Part shown: piece by piece, positions 36,878 to 44,177 of the stretch | Position numbering within the stretch: position 1 is the stretch's first letter | How the letters are laid out: each line of letters opens with the position of its first letter | Made by a program: the position numbers and the translations under genes | Notes under the pieces: generated by a model | Told to the model about the DNA's origin: nothing | The model's input: the letters and a program-made list of their open reading frames with translations, nothing else | Database searches by the model: none | Origin: an uncultured Chloroflexota bacterium | GTDB lineage: Bacteria; Chloroflexota; Dehalococcoidia; Lucifugimonadales; CAJXCD01 | Assembly (NCBI GenBank): GCA_913051545.1 | Contig: CAJXCD010000004.1 | Span: 1 to 64,000 of the forward strand | Length of the DNA: 64,000 nucleotides | Direction: 5' to 3'

Positions 36878-36979
36878 TTATCCTGATTGACTTGTTATTA
36901 TAGCCGCAGCTATGCCAATTGAAATTATGACTGTAAGACCTATGAATACAATTAGAAACCACTTAATAAAAGGATCCAC
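36878..36979 (-). CDS. Small membrane peptide, 33 residues
   Basis: A GTG start at 36979 has AAGGAG eight bases upstream and opens a 33-codon frame (MDPFIKWFLIVFIGLTVIIS and so on) ending SQSG. It is almost entirely one hydrophobic helix with a short polar tail, so a single-pass membrane peptide is likely. It lies in the 426-base gap between prfB and the DHA2 transporter, on the prfB strand about 200 bases upstream of prfB. No known family comes to mind. The remaining gap sequence shows no other gene. Confidence 0.5.
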   Translation of the reverse strand: MDPFIKWFLIVFIGLTVIISIGIAAAIITSQSG

Positions 36980-37101
36980 AATTATTACTCCTTGCATCGT
37001 TTTATTCCTAATGCGACGCAGAGTATAAATAGATCATTTACACTACGTCAAGCTGTAAACTTATCATAGTGTGATTATAAATCAATATTTGAATAAAAAT
37101 A

Positions 37102-38676
37102 ATGAATATATTTAGAATCCAAAATTCATACAAGAGACGTCTAATTCTGACAATGACTGGCGTCATGTTAGGCCTTTTTATGGCAGCATTAGACCAAACA
37201 ATAGTATCCACCGCAATGCCACGCATAGTAGCTGAACTGGGGGGTATTGAACATTTTACCTGGGTCACAACCTCTTACCTGGTAGCATCAACAACCGCCG
37301 CGCCTATAGTTGGAGGGTTAACTGACATATATGGAAGGAAAAAATTCTATATCGTTGGCCTATCGACATTTCTATCAGGATCCATACTGGCAGGACAAAG
37401 TCAGACAATGGAACAACTAATAGTTATAAGAGCCTTACAAGGTGTAGGAGGTGGTGTACTGATGACACTCGCTTTCATAACTGTTGGAGATTTGTTCTCT
37501 GCATCTGAGAGGGGCAAATACCAAGGTATAGTTGCGAGCGTATTTGGCCTCTCCTCAGTAGTAGGCCCTACATTAGGAGGATTTATCACGGAAAACCTTT
37601 CCTGGCATTGGATATTTTACATAAACATTCCGTTGAGTATCCCAGTAATTATCATGCTAACCAAATATTTGCCTGATGTCGGAGTAAAAATTCATAATCC
37701 ACAACTTGACTGGCTAGGAATCGTTACTCTAACACTTTCGGTAATATCACTAATGATAGCCATTTCTTGGGGCGGCTCATCACACGGATGGGGGTCCCCT
37801 TTAATAATGGGTATATTAGTTATATCAGTAATCATGGCAATAATATTTGTCTTGACTGAATTGAGAGTCAAAAACCCGATAATGCCAATGGAAATATACG
37901 GCAATAGTATAGTTAGCATTTCACTTATAGCTTCGTTTTTTATCGGATTCGGAATGTTTGGAGGGATAACCTTCTTACCACTATTCTTTCAAGGCGTACT
38001 TGGGGTATCCCCATCAGCTAGTGGGAGTTTTTTAACTCCAATGATGCTTAGTATGGTAATCGGTGCCGCTGTAGGTGGCCAATGCTTAAGTAGAATAGGG
38101 GGACATTATAGAATCCAAGGACTAATAGCAATCGGAATTATGACTACTGGAGTTTTCTTAGCATCTCGAATGACATCTGACACAAGTCAACATAACGTAA
38201 TATTCAATATAATCGTGTTTGGTTTCGGTCTGGGCAACACTTTTCCTGTATTTACCATAGCGGTACAGAATGCGACTCCTCCGTCATTTTTGGGAGTGTC
38301 GACCTCATCAATTCAATTCTACCGATCTATCGGTGGCGCACTAGGACTAGCACTATTAGGTTCACACTTAGCTAACCGATTCCATTCAAAATTGGGTTCA
38401 GATTTGTCTACCAATTTGAGAAATAACGTAACCACCGAACAAATTAAAATACTTTCAAATAACACTGAGGCCATTATGAACCACGACCCCATCAGTTGGA
38501 TAATAGGTAACCTTCAAATAAGTAGAGGGACAGCATCAGAAATTATTGCATCAATGAAAACTTCATTAGCGTCCGGAATCACTGATGTGTTTTTGATAAT
38601 CACTTTCGTATGCATTGCTGCGTTCATTGTAACGATATTCCTGAAAGAAACTCAAACTAGTAAAATTCGTGTGTAA
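37102..38676 (+). CDS. MFS efflux transporter, DHA2 (EmrB/QacA) family
   Basis: A 524-residue 14-helix major facilitator transporter. Motif C-like and motif D-like regions of the drug/H+ antiporter 2 family are visible: LGLFMAALDQTIVSTAMPRI at the start, DIYGRKKFYIVG as motif A, and GPTLGGFITENLSWHWIFYINIP as the typical DHA2 motif C. The last helix is followed by a short charged tail. Members export drugs, dyes or lipids with protons. No regulator lies next to it. Start ATG at 37102. The neighbouring genes on both sides are transcribed from the other strand. Confidence 0.93.
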   Translation: MNIFRIQNSYKRRLILTMTGVMLGLFMAALDQTIVSTAMPRIVAELGGIEHFTWVTTSYLVASTTAAPIVGGLTDIYGRKKFYIVGLSTFLSGSILAGQSQTMEQLIVIRALQGVGGGVLMTLAFITVGDLFSASERGKYQGIVASVFGLSSVVGPTLGGFITENLSWHWIFYINIPLSIPVIIMLTKYLPDVGVKIHNPQLDWLGIVTLTLSVISLMIAISWGGSSHGWGSPLIMGILVISVIMAIIFVLTELRVKNPIMPMEIYGNSIVSISLIASFFIGFGMFGGITFLPLFFQGVLGVSPSASGSFLTPMMLSMVIGAAVGGQCLSRIGGHYRIQGLIAIGIMTTGVFLASRMTSDTSQHNVIFNIIVFGFGLGNTFPVFTIAVQNATPPSFLGVSTSSIQFYRSIGGALGLALLGSHLANRFHSKLGSDLSTNLRNNVTTEQIKILSNNTEAIMNHDPISWIIGNLQISRGTASEIIASMKTSLASGITDVFLIITFVCIAAFIVTIFLKETQTSKIRV

Positions 38677-38721
38677 GGCCAGGTAGTCTTCAAGATTCCA
38701 CCATCATTGAATTAGATTGCA

Positions 38722-39762
38722 TTATGGTATCGTGAGTATCAACTTGCCAAAAAAACCTAAAGATTCCATAGCTTTGTGCGCTTCAGACGCTTGCTGTAAA
38801 GGAAAAGTCTGATCAACTACACCTCTCATGGTTCCTCTACTCACAAGCTCTACTATCTGACGTAACTCTTCCTGACGACCCATAAAAACTCCAAATACTG
38901 TCTGGTTTCGAATAAATAGCATTCCCATCTGAAGCTCAGCTGTATATCCAGACGTCACTCCACAAATACCGTATCTTCCACCCGGGGCGAGAGACGCTGA
39001 TGCAGCAGGCCAGAAATCAGATCCAACATGATCCACAACCACATCCACACCACGACCATTCGTGAATTCCTTTACTCTACTTTTAATATCTTCTTTTGAA
39101 TACACTATAACCCTATCTGCCCCTAATGCAGTTGCTTTATCAGCTTTGTCCTGAGAGCTAGTTGTAGCAATAACTGTAGAACCTATAACGTTCTTAGCAA
39201 CCTGAATGGCTGCGGACCCTACCCCACTAGAAGCTGAAAGTACTAGAACAGTTTCCCACGGCTGCAAATTTGCCCTCCTGATAAGCATGTTCCAACTGGG
39301 CATAAAAACTGTTGGGAGTGCGGCAGCTTCCTCGTAGGAAAGCCCCTCAGGTAAAGAAACTGTGTTAACTGATGGCACACAAACATACTCTGCATAACCA
39401 CCATTAACAGTACTTCCTAGCCCTATGGGACTCACACATAGTTCCTGGGCTCCTGAAATACAGTATCTACATTGCCCACATGTGATCCTTGGGTTTACGA
39501 CAACTCTGTCACCTAGCTTTACGTGTTTAACCTCCGACCCAATTCCTACAACTTCACCAGCAACGTCTCCACCAAGTATGTGAGGGTTTGTTAGATCCAT
39601 ACGCATACCTCTAACGCCAGCTCGAGTAAACACATCCAGACGATTTATACCACAAGCCTTAACTCGGATTTTTACTTGCACAGGGCTTGGATTAGGTTCT
39701 GGCAAATCACCATATTCAAGTACGTCAACGCCACCGTGTTCCTTTATATAAACCGCCTTCAT
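38722..39762 (-). CDS. Zinc-containing alcohol dehydrogenase (MDR family)
   Basis: A 346-residue MDR protein. The catalytic-zinc region is KACGINRLDV, and a complete structural-zinc site is present as CGQCRYCISGAQELC. The N-terminal segment GGDVAGEVVGIGSEVKHVKLGDRV is typical, and the nucleotide motif is LSASSGVGSAAIQVAKN. Its C-terminal half resembles quinone-reductase-like MDRs, so substrates from alcohols to enones are possible. ATG at 39762 with AGGAGA just upstream. The sugar-isomerase gene ends on the same strand upstream (39822), 59 bases away, so the two form a unit facing the divergent PfkB operon. Confidence 0.88.
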   Translation of the reverse strand: MKAVYIKEHGGVDVLEYGDLPEPNPSPVQVKIRVKACGINRLDVFTRAGVRGMRMDLTNPHILGGDVAGEVVGIGSEVKHVKLGDRVVVNPRITCGQCRYCISGAQELCVSPIGLGSTVNGGYAEYVCVPSVNTVSLPEGLSYEEAAALPTVFMPSWNMLIRRANLQPWETVLVLSASSGVGSAAIQVAKNVIGSTVIATTSSQDKADKATALGADRVIVYSKEDIKSRVKEFTNGRGVDVVVDHVGSDFWPAASASLAPGGRYGICGVTSGYTAELQMGMLFIRNQTVFGVFMGRQEELRQIVELVSRGTMRGVVDQTFPLQQASEAHKAMESLGFFGKLILTIP

Positions 39763-39821
39763 CAATTCTCCTGTTCTGTAAAATGTAAATTCATGTAAAC
39801 TACTACATTATCTTATAAATC

Positions 39822-40706
39822 TTAGCCTATACCTACCTTCCTTAGATACTGCCTTGTACGTTTCGCTATTGGGAATGGGACGTCCAAATCTGGCCTATAC
39901 ATGTCATGTTCTACTGTCGCGTAGCCATCGAATCCTATCTCATGTAGAACTTTACCAAATCCAGTAAAATCCACGACTCCCAATTCAGGTTCACACATCA
40001 CACCTAATTTGACGGCATCCATAAATGCCACGTCATCCTTGTTAACTCGATCCCTAATTTCAGAGTCTACGCTCTTAAGATGTAAATAGCCTATGCGTTC
40101 ATGGTGCGCCTTCATAAATGCAACAGGATCACCAAAACGATAAGCATGATGTCCTGTATCAAGACAAAGTGTAACTAAACTAGGGTCCGTATCAGACAAC
40201 AATGCTAGAATTTGTTCCTCATACTGAACATGAGTATCGGCACATGGATGAAATGCCAATTGCAGACCAAATTTACTTTTGACAAGATCACCTAATTTGT
40301 GTGAAGTATCAATCAGGATATTCCATTTATGTTTGTCTAAGACGGCCGGGGCCAGCTCTTTGCCAGTCTCATAGCGATAAAACCCATCCACAACAATAAT
40401 GAACTTTGCCCCGAGTGAAGATAGTAATTCTCCTGTTCTCAAGGCTTCTTTTTCGATGTCAAACCAACTATCTTCATCTTCTAGGGGAGCCAATATCGCA
40501 CCAGCACTAATACTTAAACCTCGTTGAGATAATTCACTCTTAACAATTGAATGATCTGTGGGAAGATATCCGTAAGGACCCAACTCTAACCATTGGTAAC
40601 CCGCTTCTGCTATCTCATCGAGACAGCGACTCCAAGTTGTCTGATTTAATTCAGACGGGCCTGTGATACCCCAAGATTCAGGCGAATTACCTATTTCAAT
40701 TCCCAT
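39822..40706 (-). CDS. Sugar phosphate isomerase/epimerase (xylose isomerase-like TIM barrel)
   Basis: A 294-residue TIM-barrel protein of the AP endonuclease 2 / IolE-like superfamily. It starts GIEIGNSPESWGI, has the barrel strand YQWLELGPYGYLP, the metal-linked LAFHPCADTHVQYEEQ and LCLDTGHHAYRFGD, IGYLHLKSVDSE, and ends ATVEHDMYRP. Glu, Asp, His and Glu residues in those stretches fit the usual metal site. Related enzymes isomerise or dehydrate inositol and sugar derivatives. The start is an ATG at 40706. Located opposite a PfkB kinase and an SDR, it probably acts in the same sugar or polyol pathway. Confidence 0.88.
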   Translation of the reverse strand: MGIEIGNSPESWGITGPSELNQTTWSRCLDEIAEAGYQWLELGPYGYLPTDHSIVKSELSQRGLSISAGAILAPLEDEDSWFDIEKEALRTGELLSSLGAKFIIVVDGFYRYETGKELAPAVLDKHKWNILIDTSHKLGDLVKSKFGLQLAFHPCADTHVQYEEQILALLSDTDPSLVTLCLDTGHHAYRFGDPVAFMKAHHERIGYLHLKSVDSEIRDRVNKDDVAFMDAVKLGVMCEPELGVVDFTGFGKVLHEIGFDGYATVEHDMYRPDLDVPFPIAKRTRQYLRKVGIG

Positions 40707-40852
40707 ATCTTATACTCCGTCTACTTATAATTTAAAGTTGAAACTATAATTTAGATTCAATATTACCCTAGCTGGTTGGTATCAATCCACCCTCCAAGCG
40801 GAAAACATTACTGCCGAAATCTATCCTCGTCATATAACATATACAACCTGTG

Positions 40853-40875
40853 TTTTACGCAATACATGTGTAAAA
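40853..40875. promoter_or_regulatory. Inverted repeat in the divergent sugar-gene promoter region
   Basis: TTTTACGCA (40853-40861) and TGTGTAAAA (40867-40875) form a nearly perfect inverted repeat (8 of 9 pairs) around ATACA. It lies in the 335-base gap between the isomerase (reverse) and PfkB kinase (forward) genes. The size and position suit a dimeric repressor such as a LacI- or GntR-type protein; no regulator gene is adjacent. I see no clear -35/-10 pair and no gene in the rest of the gap. Confidence 0.45.
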
Positions 40876-41041
40876 TTTCTTCGAAACAAAAACGTCTCGT
40901 TAAATTATGTTGATTTAAAAAAACTACGCTTAAACGATGTACACTTGTTTCATACACCCACGGTATATTAACCTAACATAGAATTTACTGCCCGACTGCC
41001 TGTACAGTATTGTTGCAATATATTGAGAAACGGTTCTATCA

Positions 41042-41956
41042 ATGTTTGACGTAATAGGTCTGGGGAATAGCTGTCTAGACATACTTGGTGTGGTCCCCTA
41101 TATACCAGGCGTGGACGAAAAAATAGAAATGTCCAATACCTCCATGCAGGGTGGTGGAGAAGTTGGGACAGCTCTTGCAACCCTTGCAAAATTGGGTTCC
41201 TCTACTGCATTCGTAGGTAAAATTGGTGATGACCCAATTGGAACATTCATAAAGGAAGACTTTGTAAAATACGGAGTTGACATAAACAACCTAATTGTCG
41301 AATCAGGAGCCATATCACCCTCAAGTATCGTAATGGTAGAAAAATATTCCGGTCTCCGGACCATCATCGACTGTGGTAAATCTGTTACGAATCTCAAACC
41401 AGAAGAAATCCGATCTGGACTTATCGAAAAATCTAAGTATCTTCACTTAGACAGTTGGCATAGAGAAGCAGCATTAGAAGCTGCCACCAAGGCACGCAAG
41501 AAAGGAATTCCAGTTGTATTAGATGCAGATATCCCCGCATATGATGCTAGTATATCCCAATTAATCCAACTAACAGATATTTTAATTACTTCCCAATCTT
41601 TTGCTCAAATGTTTACGAAAACTGATGTAGTAAACATCTCTATAGACAAAATGATTAGCTTGGGACCATCAGTGGTTATGGTCACCCTTGGAAAGAATGG
41701 CGTGGTATGCGAAGGTGGAGGTGAAAGGTTTAAAACACCAGCATTTGAAATTGAAGTTGTAGACACAACTGGTGCGGGAGATGTTTTTCATGGCGCGTTC
41801 ATACATGCAATGCTTCAAGATTGGTCACTTCAAAAAGCAGTCGAATTTGCTTCAGCTGTCTCCGCTATAAAATGTGGAATGATGGGTGGCAGGGATGGAA
41901 TACCCACTTTCTTGGAAGCATTAGATTTTTTAACTCGGCACGATAGAAAATATTAG
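41042..41956 (+). CDS. PfkB-family carbohydrate kinase
   Basis: A 304-residue ribokinase-type sugar kinase. It starts FDVIGLGNSCLDILGV and has MQGGGEVGTALATLAKLG as the first PfkB signature. The ATP/anion-hole motif is VDTTGAGDVFHGAFIHA near residue 245, with the catalytic Asp. Members phosphorylate ribose, fructose, inositol or nucleosides; the residues do not decide the substrate. Start ATG at 41042 with a weak ribosome site. The 122-residue protein follows after 13 bases with a strong AGGAGGT, and then the SDR, so the three form an operon. Confidence 0.9.
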   Translation: MFDVIGLGNSCLDILGVVPYIPGVDEKIEMSNTSMQGGGEVGTALATLAKLGSSTAFVGKIGDDPIGTFIKEDFVKYGVDINNLIVESGAISPSSIVMVEKYSGLRTIIDCGKSVTNLKPEEIRSGLIEKSKYLHLDSWHREAALEAATKARKKGIPVVLDADIPAYDASISQLIQLTDILITSQSFAQMFTKTDVVNISIDKMISLGPSVVMVTLGKNGVVCEGGGERFKTPAFEIEVVDTTGAGDVFHGAFIHAMLQDWSLQKAVEFASAVSAIKCGMMGGRDGIPTFLEALDFLTRHDRKY

Positions 41957-41969
41957 GAGGTAGAGAATC

Positions 41970-42338
41970 ATGAGTCTTTCTATTGAGATCCTAATTGAAA
42001 ACTGTATACGCGAATTACGCGATGGAACACTCACAGAAGGAAATCTACTGGAAGTTTTGACCAAATATAAGAATAAACTGTGCAGGCGACAGGATCTTCT
42101 GTACCTTCAATCCCAATCTACTTCAGTTATGTCTCCCGTACACGGTATGTCACTCGTCGAAAATGGGAAGGTGTATGATGGATCAGATAATTCGGAAGAT
42201 TGGCCCTACAAAACAGTACTCGATGCAATTAATGAAGGATGGAGAATAATTAAATTTCCGGAAATGGCTCTGTTGATGGATCAAGATAGAACCTATGGAC
42301 TTGGGCGCGAATTTATTCTCGAAAGGTGGTCTGAATAA
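41970..42338 (+). CDS. Unknown 122-residue protein in the PfkB-SDR operon
   Basis: I do not recognise this protein. It has a helical N-terminal half (LIENCIRELRDGTLTEGNLL and LTKYKNKLCRRQDLLYL), then a segment with SPVHGMSLVENGKVYDG and a C-terminal part ending LGREFILERW. No membrane segment or metal motif is present. The ribosome site AGGAGGT is the best in the operon, and the stop codon overlaps the SDR start by one base (TAATG), so the two proteins are produced together, perhaps in equal amounts. It could be a small regulatory or accessory subunit of the sugar pathway. Confidence 0.75.
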   Translation: MSLSIEILIENCIRELRDGTLTEGNLLEVLTKYKNKLCRRQDLLYLQSQSTSVMSPVHGMSLVENGKVYDGSDNSEDWPYKTVLDAINEGWRIIKFPEMALLMDQDRTYGLGREFILERWSE

Positions 42339-43162
42339 TGGCAAAAATAAATCATGAACGGCGTCCTAGACTAGAGGGTAAGGTAGCCATAGTTACTGGG
42401 GCAGGTTCAAGTGGACCGGGAGTTGGGACGGGAAAAGCGATATCAATCCAATTTGCTCGAGAGGGTTGTAAAGTACTCCTAGTAGACCATAACAAATCCG
42501 CTGCCGAGGAAACTTTATCTGCCATTAATTCAGAAGGAGGCGAGGCATCAGTATTTGAAACTGACGTGACTATATCAAACGACTGCCAAAATGCCGTGCT
42601 CGCAGCGTCTAATAGATACGGCAAACTAGACATCCTCGTAAATAACGTCGGAATATTAGGACCAGGAAACGTAGTAACCGTAGAGGAAGAAACCTACGAT
42701 AAAGTTATGGATGTAAATCTAAAAGGTATGGTGTTGATGAGTAAATACAGCTTGCCCGTAATGGTTGAAGGAGGAGGGGGATCGATAATAAATATGTCTT
42801 CCTTCCTAGGATTACGTTCAGGTAGCGTGTTTGAAAGCATACCCTATTCTGTTTCAAAAGGTGGAGTAGTAGCATTAACAACCACTATGGCATCAGAACA
42901 TGGGAGAGAAAATGTGAGAGTTAACGCTCTCGCTCCAGGATATCTATATACACCGATGGTATCAAGCCTTATGACTGAAGAACAGAGAAATCTTCGACGA
43001 CTTGCTGCACCTATGGGAACTGAAGGGACTGCCTGGGATGTAGCCTGGGCTGCATTGTTCCTAGCAAGTGATGAAGCACGTTGGATTACAGGAGTGGTCT
43101 TACCAGTTGATGCCGGAATTCTAACAACAACACCTTTATCCATGCTACACCATCTGAAATAG
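42338..43162 (+). CDS. Short-chain dehydrogenase/reductase
   Basis: A 274-residue classical SDR. The cofactor motif is VAIVTGAGSSGPGVGTGKAI, with a few residues more than the standard TGxxxGxG spacing. The NNVGILG segment, Ser in IINMSSF, and the active-site YSVSKGG follow; the protein ends IDAG-like VDAGILTTT. Such enzymes reduce or oxidise sugar and polyol carbonyls with NAD(P)H. It overlaps the preceding gene by one base, so it is translated together with the 122-residue protein and the PfkB kinase. A hairpin lies 14 bases after its stop. Confidence 0.9.
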   Translation: MAKINHERRPRLEGKVAIVTGAGSSGPGVGTGKAISIQFAREGCKVLLVDHNKSAAEETLSAINSEGGEASVFETDVTISNDCQNAVLAASNRYGKLDILVNNVGILGPGNVVTVEEETYDKVMDVNLKGMVLMSKYSLPVMVEGGGGSIINMSSFLGLRSGSVFESIPYSVSKGGVVALTTTMASEHGRENVRVNALAPGYLYTPMVSSLMTEEQRNLRRLAAPMGTEGTAWDVAWAALFLASDEARWITGVVLPVDAGILTTTPLSMLHHLK

Positions 43163-43176
43163 ACATCTCACTGACA

Positions 43177-43214
43177 CCAATCACACCACCGGTTTTGTAA
43201 TATGGTGTGATTGG
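43177..43214. terminator. Hairpin between the convergent SDR and OGG genes
   Basis: CCAATCACACCA (43177-43188) and TGGTGTGATTGG (43203-43214) form a perfect 12-base inverted repeat with a 14-base loop, between the two convergent stop codons. The T-run is poor on both sides, but the position suggests a shared bidirectional terminator. Confidence 0.65.
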
Positions 43215-43222
43215 GAGACTTT

Positions 43223-44071
43223 CTAGTGACCTTGCAGACGTCTAGAGTGAAATAAGTAGTGGTTTGCGTACCCTGCGTATGGACCAAAGTGACTTTGAGC
43301 CCAAGATCTTAGTTTAATAAGTGACATTTTCTTCTGTACACCATCCAAATACCATTCATGTAAGACCCTATTAATCCAAACATCTACCGGGAATGCATCA
43401 TGTTTATCTAAAGAGAAAAGCATAACGCAATTAGCCACCTTATCTCCCACTCCGTCAAGAGATATCAGACAATCCAGAGATTCTTTATAGGACTCCTCCC
43501 TCAACGAAAAAAGGTCTATCTCACCGTCTGCTACAGCTCGGGCTGTCGCAGCTATAAAATCTGCTCTGTATCCTAAACCTAATTCTCTGAGATCCGATGA
43601 TTCTGATTGCGACAATTGAACTGGAGTAGGAAATGTATTTCTATGGTAGTTATCTAATCGTATCGGGGTACCATAGGAATCGCATATTGACTCTACATTT
43701 CGGCTAATTCGTTTTATGTTTGATGCCGATGAACATATAAAGGAAATAAGACATTCCCATGGATCCTGACGTAACAATCTCATTCCTCTATACATCTCGA
43801 TGGCTGACTCAATTCGTCTATCTATTGAAATAGATTCGTATACCGACTGTATATCCGTTGATAATCCAAGGTAATCAACTAATAATGAAATGAGTGTATC
43901 TTCATCATCAGGTGACGAAACAAACTCTATCCCTTGATTTACCTCTCGTATTTTAACGATATTTGAGAAAATCACTCCAAAAACCCACTCGCCTTGCTTC
44001 TCCCATCTGAAGGTTTGACCGCTGTTTAGCGTACTATGCAAATCAAAAGGTTGAGGTATTTGAATTATCAT
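43223..44071 (-). CDS. 8-oxoguanine DNA glycosylase (OGG family)
   Basis: A 282-residue base-excision repair enzyme that removes 8-oxoguanine and nicks the strand. The N-terminal OGG domain begins FDLHSTLNSGQTFRW, and the helix-hairpin-helix reads LISLDGVGDKVANCVMLF; the Lys in GDKVANC is the catalytic nucleophile and the Asp in AFPVDVWINRV the acid. A second family feature is YRADFIAATARA. It is a little shorter than eukaryotic OGG1 but complete. It lies on the reverse strand downstream of dinG and may be cotranscribed with it. Confidence 0.92.
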   Translation of the reverse strand: MIIQIPQPFDLHSTLNSGQTFRWEKQGEWVFGVIFSNIVKIREVNQGIEFVSSPDDEDTLISLLVDYLGLSTDIQSVYESISIDRRIESAIEMYRGMRLLRQDPWECLISFICSSASNIKRISRNVESICDSYGTPIRLDNYHRNTFPTPVQLSQSESSDLRELGLGYRADFIAATARAVADGEIDLFSLREESYKESLDCLISLDGVGDKVANCVMLFSLDKHDAFPVDVWINRVLHEWYLDGVQKKMSLIKLRSWAQSHFGPYAGYANHYLFHSRRLQGH

Positions 44072-44177
44072 AAATCTTGTGATTAGTAGTATAGCCAGAA
44101 AATTAAAATATGAATTATGCCTGGTACCTATACTCTAAAGTTTAAATCATATGTGGTAAACAGTCCTGATAAGTTTA

